DNA of 64,000 bases, taken from Microvelia longipes (Eukaryota; Arthropoda; Insecta; Hemiptera; Veliidae). Shown here piece by piece: positions 33,348-43,603 of this stretch (its first letter is position 1; each line of letters starts with the position of its first letter). The notes beneath the pieces were generated by a model that did not search any database, had not been told where the DNA came from, and saw only the letters and a list, made by a program, of their open reading frames with translations. The translations under genes were made by a program, and so were the position numbers. Location of the stretch: contig JACMZG010001911.1 of the NCBI GenBank assembly GCA_018340805.1, forward strand, positions 54,483,132-54,547,131, in the 5' to 3' direction.

Positions 33348-34047
33348 CAAGGATGTTGAATAAAGGGGATGACGCATTAAGGAACATTTCTGACCCCATG
33401 GAAGTTGTATGAGATAGAGAAATAGGAGCAAATTTGCCTTCCCTTAGGTTATAATTAAAAAAGGTGTCAAACGCAGGTTATGTTGCTTAGTTGTTATACA
33501 ATTCTTGGTTGTCGAGTTTGCTTCTCAACTTTCTTCAGTGCTTTCGTTACTGTTACATTTGGTGCTTGTCAAGTCATTTGTGTTTATATTTTACATTTTG
33601 GACTCTAGGTAGCCACTTTAGTGAGAGTAATTGAAGCTTTACCGTTTACTTTTCGTAGAGAGTAAGTTAAATGTGTTAATATTTTGTCTTTTTTTAGCCT
33701 AGTGAATTTTTTGCTAGTTTTCAAGATTCAATTTTGGTTTTAATGTTGTTAATTTTATGCAATATCACCAAAAAAACAGTAAAAAAGTATGGAACTTTTT
33801 TCTATTTGTTTATAACCTTCGGAAGCAAAACAATGGGAAACCCATTGAGAGTTAAGTTTGCCTCTAAATTTTAAGACCTGCGCTGTTATAAGGATCATAA
33901 GCATGCACTGTTCGTACCAAGCATGTGCAGTTGGTTTTTGACGTGTGTTTCGTGTTGATTTCTTCTCTATGTTTTGATTTTCGATGGGGTCACTTGGTTG
34001 AATGGCAATTCGAATTAGTGCATCATCCCCTTTATTCAACATCCTTG
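33348..34047. mobile_element. Family B DNA element (700 bp) with perfect 8-bp TSD
   Basis: CAAGGATGTTGAATAAAGGG, GATGA at the left is exactly inverted at the right end (TCATC, CCCTTTATTCAACATCCTTG). TTAATAGT at 33340-33347 is repeated at 34048-34055. The terminal sequence and 8-base duplication fit a non-autonomous hAT-type element. The interior includes blocks shared, in inverted orientation, with the element at 37815-38352 (GCATGTGCAGTTGG and AGCACTGAAG-type regions). No transposase frame is seen. Confidence 0.85.
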
Positions 34048-34059
34048 TTAATAGTTGGC

Positions 34060-34650
34060 TTATATGAAAATATGGCTGATCTTTTGACCTGCAATGCTTT
34101 TTTTTCTCTTTTAAATCTACATAGTTGGAGCCAATTCCTTATAGTTTTGGTAACAATCATAACTGCATTATTGGAAATAAAATACTTTTTATGTGATGAG
34201 CATCAAGATGTGTAGTTTTGTTTGTATCTGATGACTTAGGGTTAATAAAGTCTGAGTAACAAGCTTAGTATTGCAGAATATGGATTATGCATGTTGTATG
34301 TGAATTCAGACTAGCTATGCATTTAACAACATATGGATACAGATACAAGAATATAATAAATATGTTTGGCCTACTATTAAGGCAGTTGGAACATGTAAAA
34401 ATTGCACCATCACAAAAAGAATAAATTTTACATTTTGTATCCTTGGGGGCTATTTTCATAAAAATTGTTTGGTACTCAAATGAATTTCTCAGTTGTTACT
34501 TGTATTTCAACATACACTATAATGTGTTTCTATGTCTATTACTGTTGAATAATATCGATGGCGATGAATAATAAAGTAATAATTATTATTATAATCATCA
34601 ATCATATGCACTGATTAGGTATATATTCCTCTATGATCATATTATAATAA
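34060..34650. other. AT-rich spacer
   Basis: No supported feature on either strand. Confidence 0.4.
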
Positions 34651-34896
34651 AATTAAAACAATATCGGATTTGAAAAAGCAATTATAAGATTTACAAGCTA
34701 CCAATGAGTTCCTTTTGGAGCAAAACGCTACAATGAGAATGAAGGATATAGTGAGAACTAAACTTGTTGCTATAACTAAGATACTGACTTATAACTAAAC
34801 TTGTTTTTGTCTCGACAGTTGTGCTTGCTAATGCAGCTCAGATTTTAACTCCTGAAGTCAACGGGACCGCACTAAGAGCTGTTACAGCTGGATGAT
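34650..34896 (+). pseudogene. Exon-like tract with coiled-coil residues, candidate host gene remnant
   Basis: A frame reads ISDLKKQL, a TAA stop at about 34687, then DLQATNEFLLEQNATMRMKD. The heptad-like leucine spacing and the polar composition look like genuine protein sequence. At 34819 a splice-acceptor-like TTTTTGTCTCGACAG precedes a frame reading VLANAAQILTPEVNGTALRA, VTAG, stop. Neither part resembles a transposon protein that I know. Because of the stop and short length it could be a processed pseudogene or a degenerate duplicated gene segment; alternatively the second part is a real terminal exon. I do not assign a name. Confidence 0.3.
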
Positions 34897-35061
34897 AATA
34901 ATAATAATTACAAAGAGATTATAATATGTGGATAATGATGGATATATAGTTTGACCAAAAATCAACTAAGTTGAAGTTTATACGAAATATTTTCTTAAGT
35001 CATATTTAGATGAAATTTCATTTATTTTTTTTTTTAAATTTAAGTAGCAATTTTATGCAAA

Positions 35062-35121
35062 AGACATCTTAGATCTAGGAAACAAAGAAAAATGTCTTGT
35101 TGTCTAGATCTAAGATGTCTC
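35062..35121. repeat. Near-perfect hairpin, 17-21 bp stem
   Basis: AGACATCTTAGATCTAG at 35064 is inverted exactly as CTAGATCTAAGATGTCT ending at about 35120, with a loop of about 25 bases. The fold has the size of a microRNA precursor or a small foldback element. Expression evidence is needed to tell. Confidence 0.75.
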
Positions 35122-35396
35122 CCACCATTTTAACCTTACTTCACACATACATCCACTTAGCAATATAAATTTAAGCTTAGTTTATTTATTCACTGATGAT
35201 ATTTTACACTTTTGATTATTAGTATTTTGATACTGACGAACTATAATAAATTATAGTGTTATATTTATTATATACAATGTGCAATTATCACAAAATCTCG
35301 ATAGAAACAAAAAACTTTGTTAGTAATTTTGTGTTTGAAATATTTTTGTTGTATTTAATTTATTTATTAAACACCACTTTTATTTGTTTGTTTTTA

Positions 35397-35477
35397 GTTC
35401 AAGCTAGTGAATTAAGTATGGAAACAGATGTTCATAATAAATTGGATAGAAATTATGATCGATGCAAGAAAGAATAA
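35397..35477 (+). CDS. Candidate terminal exon, unknown gene
   Basis: A pyrimidine-rich tract and TTTGTTTGTTTTTAG lie immediately before a frame reading (V)QASELSMETDVHNKLDRNY, DRCKKE, ending in tandem stops TAA TAA. An AATAAA overlaps the stops and could serve polyadenylation. The acceptor phase (exon begins TT, requiring a preceding G) is the same as for the tract at 34820, so the two could be alternative last exons. There is no upstream exon that I can demonstrate. Confidence 0.25.
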   Translation, partial: VQASELSMETDVHNKLDRNYDRCKKE

Positions 35478-35479
35478 TA

Positions 35480-36250
35480 AAAAAATCTAACAATAACTTC
35501 TCAAAAGAAATAGTCACTAATAGTTTATTATTTTCAGTTACCTCTTGTTATTTTTTATTTTTTAATGTAATTTTTTTGTATATTTTTTTGTAAAAATGTT
35601 TTTTGTGTAAAGTTACTAGAGGCCAAAAAATATTTCACAAGAAAATGAATCTGGAGTATCATAAAAAGATTGCTTACACTAGTGTTACATAAATTTATCA
35701 CTGGTCTGTTATAAATTAAACTTTAGTGTGAAGAAAATACCACAAATTAAATGTATCACTAGTGTTAAATAAAAAAATTCAATGAATCTTCACTAGCCTT
35801 TATACATTATAATAAATGTGTATAGAGTTATATTACCTGATGTTGTAATAATAAATAAATTGATTTATTTTTATTTTTTATTAATTGGCAGTTTTCATTG
35901 ACAACTATATTATTAGTTTCTTAGTTTAGTTGACTTCATTTGGCATATGCACAATACGACTCATTGTTTCCATGAATGCCTTTCATTTAAGCTCAGCATT
36001 TTATAACAACCCAAAATGTACCATCTTTGTTGATAATTTACTTTGACCTCCGATCATCCACACTATTAAGCCATTATTTCCAAGCCACTTATGCTATATT
36101 ATTTTCATAATTTATTATTTAATATTTTCTGGCTTCTAAATAAATTGTTCTTTTTTAAATAAAATTTAATTGGAGCAATAATTTTTGTTACTATTTTATT
36201 TTACCTAAAACATTTCTCATGAAACAAATTAGGAGAGGAATAACTTATAT
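35480..36250. other. AT-rich spacer
   Basis: No supported gene or repeat. Confidence 0.4.
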
Positions 36251-36252
36251 AG

Positions 36253-36885
36253 TTTCTTATTTGACACAATCTAATTGTGCGAGAGACACCTAGGAAATGT
36301 AACAAGCAAAATGCAATGCTACATCTGGGAACTGTTCCATCATTCGACTTTCGTCATCTTTGATGGCTCGACATAATGTCATGTCCCACTCTGTTTCGTT
36401 ACGTCTAACTCATCAGGGTGCCGACAGAGCCTGACGAATGTCGAATGATGGAACAGTTCCCAGATGTAGCATTGCATTTTGCTTGTTACATTTCCTAGGT
36501 GTCTCTCGCACAATTAGATTGTGTCAACTATTCATGTTTTGCAAAACTCGGTAGTATCAAATGATATATGTTTTGCTTGCCATGCATGATGGCGGTAAGA
36601 GCACCGCTCGTCTCTGGTAAATACTTCACATTATATTCTTCGGAATTAATTGAAGGTCAGAGTGAGTTCAGGCTCTGTCGGCGCCCTGATGAGTTAGACG
36701 TAACGAAACAGAGTGGGACATGACATTATGTCGAGCCATCAAAGATGACGAATGTCGAATGATGGAACAGTTCCCAGATGTAGCATTGCATTTTGCTTGT
36801 TACATTTCCTAGGTGTCTCTCGCACAATTAGATTGTGTCAACTATTCATGTTTTGCAAAACTCGGTAGTATCAAATGATATAGTT
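36253..36885. mobile_element. P/Q/R inverted-repeat element, best-preserved copy
   Basis: The left arm 36253-36433 (P then Q, minus orientation) is the near-exact reverse complement of 36669-36850 (Q then P, plus). Q contains CTGATGAGTTAGACGTAACG and P contains GGAACAGTTCCCAGATGTAG. The 235-base loop carries one more plus-strand P (36433-36564) followed by R (ATGATGGCGGTAAGAGCACC). So P occurs three times and Q twice. The arms differ by very few bases, implying recent formation or ongoing conversion. Non-coding, class unknown. Relatives at 17024-17655 and 57115-57260. Confidence 0.8.
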
Positions 36886-36889
36886 TCTT

Positions 36890-37806
36890 ATTTACTTATC
36901 GGGGCATATCAAACTTAATTATTTTGCCATCTTTTATTTTTATATTTCTGTATATTAGATTAATATACAGTTTTTGAAAATTCTTAAAAAATTGAAAAAT
37001 TATTGTATTAGCTATGGTCATTTATCATTAGCTTATAGAGAAATTAATTAATTGCCTTGAATTTAGTAGGACTTTGCCCATTCCAATAACCAACAAATCC
37101 CCAACTTTCATTTTCACCTTTGTTTTTTATCAGTTTATTTGTTATGAACCCATCAAGTGTGATACATAGCTAGGAGACTATGTTGAGTGAACTCAATGCT
37201 TTGGTTAACTTCTCTATTATGAAGAAAATCAAAGCAAATCTGAAGTGTTGAGAACGGGCATAGCAGATCTGAAGAATGTTTCTGAGGTACTACGTTAATT
37301 TCATAGCAATACTACTGTAATATGTGTACATAATACTTTAAAAGCCCAAACTAAAGCAATAATTATTGATGTTATTAAAGTATGCCTATGATTTGACTAA
37401 TACACTTTCGTTAGTTTGTTTCTGAAGGCAGGTTCTTAGTTTGAATTGATAAAACATTGTAGAGCAATAGCTATGAAATAGACTCTTTAGTGAGCCCTCT
37501 GTTGTGGGTGTTGATTATTAAATATTGTTTAGAAACGTGATTTTTACATCACTTAAACTTGAAAACAATTGTTTCGTTATACTAAACCTATAATTAAACA
37601 TCCTTTCCTCTCCATTAAAAATTAATTGCTTATGGTTTGTCAATGTAATTTTAAAAGACTAAGATACAAATGATTCCTTATGTTACATTTGGTTATGGAA
37701 AAATAGTTTATGATTTGTTATTTTATCAGTATTGGAATAGCAACTTATTGTTACCCTCGGTTACAGTTGTAATAAAATAATATTGCAATAAGCTCCTGAG
37801 TTTTCT
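36890..37806. other. AT-rich spacer
   Basis: No supported feature. Confidence 0.4.
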
Positions 37807-37814
37807 TTATAAGG

Positions 37815-38352
37815 CATGGATCTTGAATAAAGGGGATGACACTATCTTGAAAGTGGAGAAGAATCTATTACAAAGCACGTGTCAAAAACAAACTGCACAT
37901 GCTTGGTACGAACTACACATGCTTACAATCATTACATTAACTGAGCTGTTCCTATATTTAGAGGCAAACTTTCCTTCCTGTAAATAATTGGAAACTGATG
38001 GTTTCCAGTTATTTTGCTTATTGAGAAGGTTATTAATGAATAATAAAAAATAATTCCTTTTGGAATTAAATTTATTATTAATTTATTTATTAATTTTGGA
38101 ATTCAATTAAACTGTTTTATTTTAATTGAATTAACAAACACCAAATGTAACTAAAATAACGACAGCAACATAAGAAAGTTAGGGAGTAAACTCAACTTAT
38201 CCTTTTTCTGATAACCTGTGTTTCGTGCCTTTTTTCCTATAACCATGGGACGGTAAGCTTGCTCTTATTTCTCTATCTCATACTAAGTCCATAAGGCTTA
38301 AAAAATTTCAATCATCCTTTATTTATCATCCTTTATCGATTCAAGATCCTTG
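37815..38352. mobile_element. Family B DNA element, second copy
   Basis: CATGGATCTTGAATAAAGGG, GATGA at the left matches the reverse complement of the right end (TCGATTCAAGATCCTTG). Interior blocks shared with 33348-34047 include CTGCACATGCTTGGTACGAA, CACCAAATGTAAC and AAGCTTGCTCTTATTTCTCT. The termini are more diverged and no convincing target duplication remains. Confidence 0.7.
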
Positions 38353-38359
38353 ATAACAA

Positions 38360-40010
38360 GAGAGCTATTAACTAACACTAAAGACTATCGGTGCGCTCTG
38401 CTGATGATGTAGAGTTTTATCAAAAGCCAAGTTAATAACTGTCTAGGACTTTGGTGTTTTATCCCGATCCAAGATCATATTTGTTTCACTTTCGATGGCA
38501 TCAAGCTATAATACTTGTGTTAATGGGTTACTTCTCATAAAAAGAGTCAGTAAAAAAAATTTTTAGGAGTGGGCTACTTGATAGGACATGAAGAAGTTGT
38601 GTTTCCAGATCTTTTTACAACTAATAATTTGACTAAAACTATAAAGACCAAGTAATAAAGAAATACATGTAGAATAAGTTACCAAAATAAAGCCTTATTA
38701 CCCAAGACCCCACCCAGCCTTTTTATACCAGTTTTTACCAGAAATATACATTCGTGGGTTGAGGCAAATGGTGCAGACCTTCACTTACACTTAATAGGCA
38801 TCCATTTTTAATTTGTATATCTATTTTTGTACATTGTTTATTTGATAAATATACATATACTATGTATATTTATACATATACTATATTATACATATGTATA
38901 ATATACATATACAAAACACTTTATTATATATTAAACATTAAACTTATTTACCTTTGTGCCAAATTTATTTGTAGAGTTTAATTCTTCTTATCCTTCTGTT
39001 GATTATTTATATTTTATTATAATTGATTTAGTGAAGTTTATCGAAGTGTATAAATGTGAAATTGTTTCAAACAAAACTGTTTAATCTAACTAGTTCCCTA
39101 TACAATTCACATGGGTCCTTCCATGTGCAAGGACAAAATTTGTTTAGACTTTGTAGCTTAACAGTTGTAAATTTCCATTAAATTGCACCCATAAAGTCCT
39201 TTAGCATTAAGTATATTTAAGCACAGAGATTATCATAATAAATCATTTCAAGTATCTGGTCTCATAACTCCAACCACGGAGCTACATCTACTGTGATGGT
39301 GGAAAAAGTCCTACTTTAATTTAAATAGCCTGATAATTTGTAGTTTTTAAACAAATAATGTTACAATTAAAATTGTTGCCGATCGTAATTTTACACAGAG
39401 ATAATTAAACCTATACGGATTTTACTTGGTTATTTCAGATTTCATAAGCTGGTTTTACTGAATTCTACTTCCAGATAAACAGAGAAAACGTAACCCTATT
39501 TTTTTTTTGTTTTTTAATTGATCTTTAAATTTACCGGTTATTTTTCTTTCTTAGAGTGTCTGGTTTTATTCAATTCAGTATCCAAAAATATATCTACTGA
39601 ACCATTTTAAAGTACTGATTTTAAAAAACATCAAAAAGGATGTTATTACATACATATTTTGAAAGCCAGTAAAGAATTAGTTAAAGATAAATTACATTTT
39701 GTCACATTGCCATATTTAAAGCTTGACATATATTTGTGTACATAAAACGATAATGTGATCATATCCCGAATTGGATATAAAATTTATTGGATACATTATT
39801 TCCATGTAGAGCCCAAATCATATTATCTACAATTAATGCATAATAATAGAGAAAAGAATGCATAGAATGCTTCTTATTATCACAGAATGCATGATAATAA
39901 GAAAAAGTATGATATTTTAAGGGAAGTAGTACAGAAGAATGGCCCTTATATTTTGTTCTGTCCTGGTCAGCCTACTGTCCCAGGCAGACAGCACTTAAAT
40001 GTCTCCCAAA
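38360..40010. other. AT-rich spacer
   Basis: No supported gene. Interspersed CATATAC/TATGTAT blocks at 38850-38925. The 39887-40072 frame contains the pair GTCCTGG...CCCAGGCAGACAG and probably belongs to an old repeat. Confidence 0.4.
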
Positions 40011-40015
40011 TGTAC

Positions 40016-40072
40016 GTCGAATTTTTACATTTGTTGCTTTTGTTAAACTATTACGTGATTATAAATAAATAA

Positions 40073-40138
<66 letters not shown>

Positions 40139-40201
40139 TCGAATTTTTACATTTGTTGCTTTGTTAAACTATTACGTGATTATAAATAAAATATATATAT
40201 A

Positions 40202-40299
<98 letters not shown>

Positions 40300-40300
40300 T
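40016..40300. repeat. Tandem duplication of a 60-base block, each followed by (AT)n
   Basis: CGTCGAATTTTTACATTTGT, TGCTT(TT)GTTAAACTATTACG and TGATTATAAATAAA occur at 40016-40076 and 40137-40191, each leading into a long (AT)n tract. The unit including its (AT)n has been duplicated once. Confidence 0.85.
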
Positions 40301-41396
40301 AGGAATTATTTTCCTTGTGGTAGCTAGGGTAAGAGGGTCTGCACCACTTGTTTCTACCCAAAATTTCATCGCTGTTAAAACCTGGTAAATATGGGTTCTT
40401 GGGTAATATGACGTTTGTGGGTAGTTTATTCTATATGTATATCTTTTATACTTGACCTTAAAAGTTCTAGTGTTATTAGTAGTTGTTTTATTTATTTTAA
40501 ATTTACGGATCACACGATCCTTTTACAAATAATAATTATAAAAGAAACGAATACAACAAAAAGAAGGTTGTAAAAAGAATAGGAATCCACTTCTTTTTAA
40601 GTCTTAAGTTAGCACGCTACTCATAAAAAATTTCGAACACGGTGTGGAACCCCGTGAGTGAACGAACTAAATGTTTTTTTTTTTAAACTTGGTAGTATCA
40701 AATGATAAAATGACGTAATAACAAACAATAAAAATAACAGCAGTCAGGCCATAGACTGAAGGCCCATATTGCCATTTCTAGTCAGGCTCTAGTTTCTAGA
40801 TAACAAATAAATGCTGTTGCTTATGAAAACAAAGGTTAAGTGAACATACAGTATTTGTAAAGTACTATTTTACTTTAAAATTAAATAATGCCGATAAACC
40901 ACTCTAAATTATCTACTTGCTCTTGCTTAATGAAGTGTAGGGTGTAATAAAATATATATTAGCCACAGAGTTTCTACGCATGCGTGATACTATAGTCCGC
41001 TTGTCTTGATAAAGCTTAGCCGAGCTTCAGTCTACCGCTAGCCTCCGAGCTTTAGTTTGTTGTCTGTGTTGGATCTTTTTGTTTAACCGCTTTTACAAAC
41101 ACGTAATTTTTAAACCGGCTTTATTATTTTTGTTTATTTTAATTTGGCAAATAATATAGTTTTTTTGGTGACGGAATAATTCGTAAGCCCAGAAATAGGG
41201 TTAAAAATTATAAGGTAAATTCAATATAGTTATTTATTTAGTTTTATTTGTTTACAATGGAGGTTGTTTATTTCATCAAACATCTCAAATAGCATTATTT
41301 ATATTTTACGTCTTATGTCGTTAAAAAAATAATTTACATTGCACCTATGCCTTGCAAGAATTAATTATTATTATAATTATTTTATATATAGATTAT
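40301..41396. other. Mixed-composition spacer upstream of the hammerhead-like palindrome
   Basis: The part 40965-41060 is less AT-rich (GCATGCGTGATACTATAGTC, GCCTCCGAGC) and could be leader sequence of the adjacent Penelope-like remnant. A 3' piece of the P block (AACTTGGTAGTATCAAATGA) lies at 40686. No gene is supported. Confidence 0.4.
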
Positions 41397-41444
41397 AATC
41401 GAAGAATCAGCTACCGTCGATACTTGCTGTTGGATATAAATATC

Positions 41445-41477
41445 CCTGGACCGGTTTCGGCATAACGCCATCATCAG
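41445..41477 (-). ncRNA. Hammerhead ribozyme-like motif, minus strand
   Basis: Exact mirror copy of the motif at 41658-41690 in the left arm of the palindrome, read on the minus strand. Both strands therefore encode the same motif, each in the 3' half of its own transcript. Confidence 0.55.
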
Positions 41478-41657
41478 CAGGCGGGGCAACACTCGAGCTC
41501 TCAACTAATAAAGTTAAATCAGTGATTAACTTCTAGTCTCAATGAGCACGACGAGCCCTCTGAAGATCTCTTCAGAGGGCTCGTCGTGCTCATTGAGACT
41601 AGAAGTTAATCACTGATTTAACTTTATTAGTTGAGAGCTCGAGTGTTGCCCCGCCTG

Positions 41658-41690
41658 CTGATGATGGCGTTATGCCGAAACCGGTCCAGG
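41658..41690 (+). ncRNA. Hammerhead ribozyme-like motif, plus strand
   Basis: CTGATGA 41658-41664, stem-loop GGCGTTATGCC 41666-41676, GAAA 41677-41680, CCGGTC 41681-41686 with the predicted cut after C41686, then CAGG, which pairs with CCTG at 41654-41657. Stem III is only the self-complementary ACCGGU, so activity would be expected mainly as a dimer. The extra T41665 departs from consensus. Confidence 0.55.
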
Positions 41691-42062
41691 GATATTTATA
41701 TCCAACAGCAAGTATCGACGGTAGCTGATTCTTCGATTGCTTCTTCAACTTGCGGTAAATATAACCTTTTTAATTTTTATAGATTATAAGTTAACTTTGT
41801 TTACATAAAAAATAAAATAATAAATAACAAAAATGTAATTTTTATTGGTTGTATTTCTATATAATATTATAGGTCCCACCAACAATTGATTTAATTAATT
41901 AATGATATCGGCCTGATGTTAGTTCATAACAATCTCAAATGTGGTTATAAATTCGATTGATTAACACTTCACAACATTCGACTTGCGTTTGTTTAACACT
42001 TAATGAATTGACTTTATTGTTCACATCTTATTGGTTATGACAAAGGAACATGAGTATATAAA

Positions 42063-42357
42063 CATAGAGATATATAATAAATCTATATTCACTGAAAGGC
42101 GTGAAACATCTTTTTGGGGCTCTTATAACCTCATTGAAACCTCCTTCTAGAGTGAGTTAAGGTTATTATAAATCAATTGTTTTCGGTTTCCCGTACATTG
42201 TTGAAGTTTTGATTTGTATTTTAGAACCTATAAGTTCTACTGTATAGGCCATTGTATTTTTGTTCTGATTATTTGATTGTATTTATAAGCAATTTATTAC
42301 TTTTTTGGTGTTTCAGAATTTAACCTGTAAGGCCTCTCTAGTATTATTATTTCTATG
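42063..42357 (+). mobile_element. Family A MITE with near-perfect 8-bp TSD
   Basis: Starts CATAGAGATATATAATAAAT and ends CTCTAGTATTATTATTTCTATG. The flanks are TATATAAA (42055-42062) and TCTATAAA (42358-42365), seven of eight identical. Body block GAAACCTCCTTCTAGAGTGA agrees with the other copies. Confidence 0.85.
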
Positions 42358-42486
42358 TCTATAAATATGATTGATTACACCTGCATTTGTAGATACTTAG
42401 TTAATGAACTATATTGGTCTGACCTTTAATATTTAAGTGGTTAAGTCAGTCAGTATTTAGTGGTTAGCCTAATGATTTTGGTTTAT

Positions 42487-42756
42487 CTAAAAATAAATGA
42501 CGGATGTGTCTAATATTATCTTAGGTAACTTTGCTGATAAGACGATTGTTAATTTGCTTGAAGGGTGGTGGGGGTAACAAAATGGGTCAAACAAAGTATA
42601 TGAAATACAATCTATCGCGTCTTCTTGATTGATCAGGTTCAAGGCGTAAGCTATGCAAGGTGGAATGTTAGTTTTTTCCGGTACTGGAAGTTTTCCCCCG
42701 GTATCGTAACATATTGGAATAATCAAACTGTGACTTATATAAAATAGTGTTTACGG
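42487..42756 (-). pseudogene. Orphan minus-strand frame, about 90 codons, unidentified
   Basis: Open from the stop above 42756 to the window position 42487 stop, reading IPICYDTGGKLPVPEKTNIP, PCIAYALNLINQEDAIDCIS and YTLFDPFCYPHH. The composition (proline, cysteine, acidic and aromatic residues) is unlike the low-complexity frames around it. There is no convincing initiation codon, splice signal or domain that I recognise. It could be a fragment of a transposon, an old viral insertion, or an exon of a host gene. Confidence 0.3.
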
Positions 42757-43019
42757 AATAAAACAAAACACAAAGGCTCTACAAAAAGGTGGCACAGCAA
42801 CCTGTGGCAACATGATTTGTTTACATTATGTCCATCAATTATGTACATAATGTTTCGTTTGACACATATATGTCAATCAATAAAACCGGAAATAATACTG
42901 ATTATAAAATGAAACTTTGTGTGTATGTGAACCATGCATATTAGTATATGTGTAAAAATTGCAGACCAATCTAAACGCTATATAAAGATTTGTGTGATTT
43001 TTTGAAATGTTTGTGGGGT

Positions 43020-43150
43020 CATTTTTGTGGGTTAATGACGTGAGACATATTTCAAAAACAATAGGGTTCGGGACAGTAGCAAGATTGATATTTGTAGTTT
43101 CATTTCGATCCGGAAAACCTTTCGGAAGTTATCGTGTCCAATAATAATCA
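43020..43150 (+). repeat. Dispersed repeat with GGGTTAATGACGTGA
   Basis: Matches the order of 5040-5160 and 55640-55800: GGGTTAATGACGT, AATAGGGTTCGGGACAG and GGAAGTTATCGTG. Confidence 0.5.
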
Positions 43151-43345
43151 AATAAGCCGAACAATATTACATTAACTTATATAGTAGCAGGCTTAAAATA
43201 CAAATCAATACACGTACAATGTGCGGATACGAAAACAATTGAAGCCAAAAAAACAATAGATTTATTATAACCTTAACTCACTCTTGGAGGAGGTTTCAAT
43301 GCGGTTACACGAGCCTCTGAGAGCACCAAAATGGTGTTTCAGGCC
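43140..43345 (-). mobile_element. Family A fragment
   Basis: Contains ATCAAATAAGCCGAACAA, TGTGCGGATACG, TTATAACCTTAACTCACTCT, TGGAGGAGGTTTCAATGCGG and TGTTTCAGGCC in family A order. Both termini are lost. It is bordered on the right by a family C fragment. Confidence 0.65.
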
Positions 43346-43351
43346 CGATTA

Positions 43352-43603
43352 TGTTTCCGAATAGCACAACTACAGCGGTAGACTGATTTTTGTACAAAGT
43401 TTCAACTCTCTATCATAAGTACACTAGGAGCTACGATGATAACAAACAAACACACACACAGACAGACAACTTTGAAAAAAACCACTCAGGAGGCCTTAAA
43501 AACACCTGAAAAGGATAATTGCGGTGACATCCCGGCTTCGGATTTTTTTTTTTGCAAACACAATACTTTTTCTATATACAGTGTAAATAAGGAAAAGTAA
43601 AAA
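43352..43603 (-). repeat. Family C composite repeat, 5' part only
   Basis: On the minus strand: the 5' start CTTTTCCTTATTTACACTGT, ATCCGAAGCCGGGATGTCAC, AGGCCTCCTGAGTGGTTTTT, GTGTGTGTTTGTTTGTTATC and AGAGAGTTGAAACTTTGTAC, ending near 43352. It has no 5S-like core. Confidence 0.75.

Larger units (their letters stand above)
41397..41738. mobile_element. Perfect 170-bp inverted repeat with hammerhead-like cores (Penelope-like/retrozyme terminus)
   Basis: Bases 41397-41566 are the exact reverse complement of 41569-41738, separated by only TC. The arms are GC-richer than the surroundings. The right arm (plus) and left arm (minus) each contain CCTG-CTGATGA, a GGC/GCC stem, GAAA, then CCGGTC-CAGG. 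This is the order of a type I hammerhead: CUGAUGA core, stem II, GAAA, short self-complementary stem III (ACCGGU), GUC cleavage triplet, and stem I closed by CCUG/CAGG. There is one extra U between the core box and stem II. Penelope-like elements and retrozymes are known to carry such minimal dimer-type hammerheads. No RT or GIY-YIG frame is nearby. Confidence 0.75.

Noticed and set aside
41397..41738. Simple transcription terminator hairpin
   Set aside because: The arms are far longer than any terminator, GC-rich and with internal ribozyme-like order, and the surroundings are eukaryotic.
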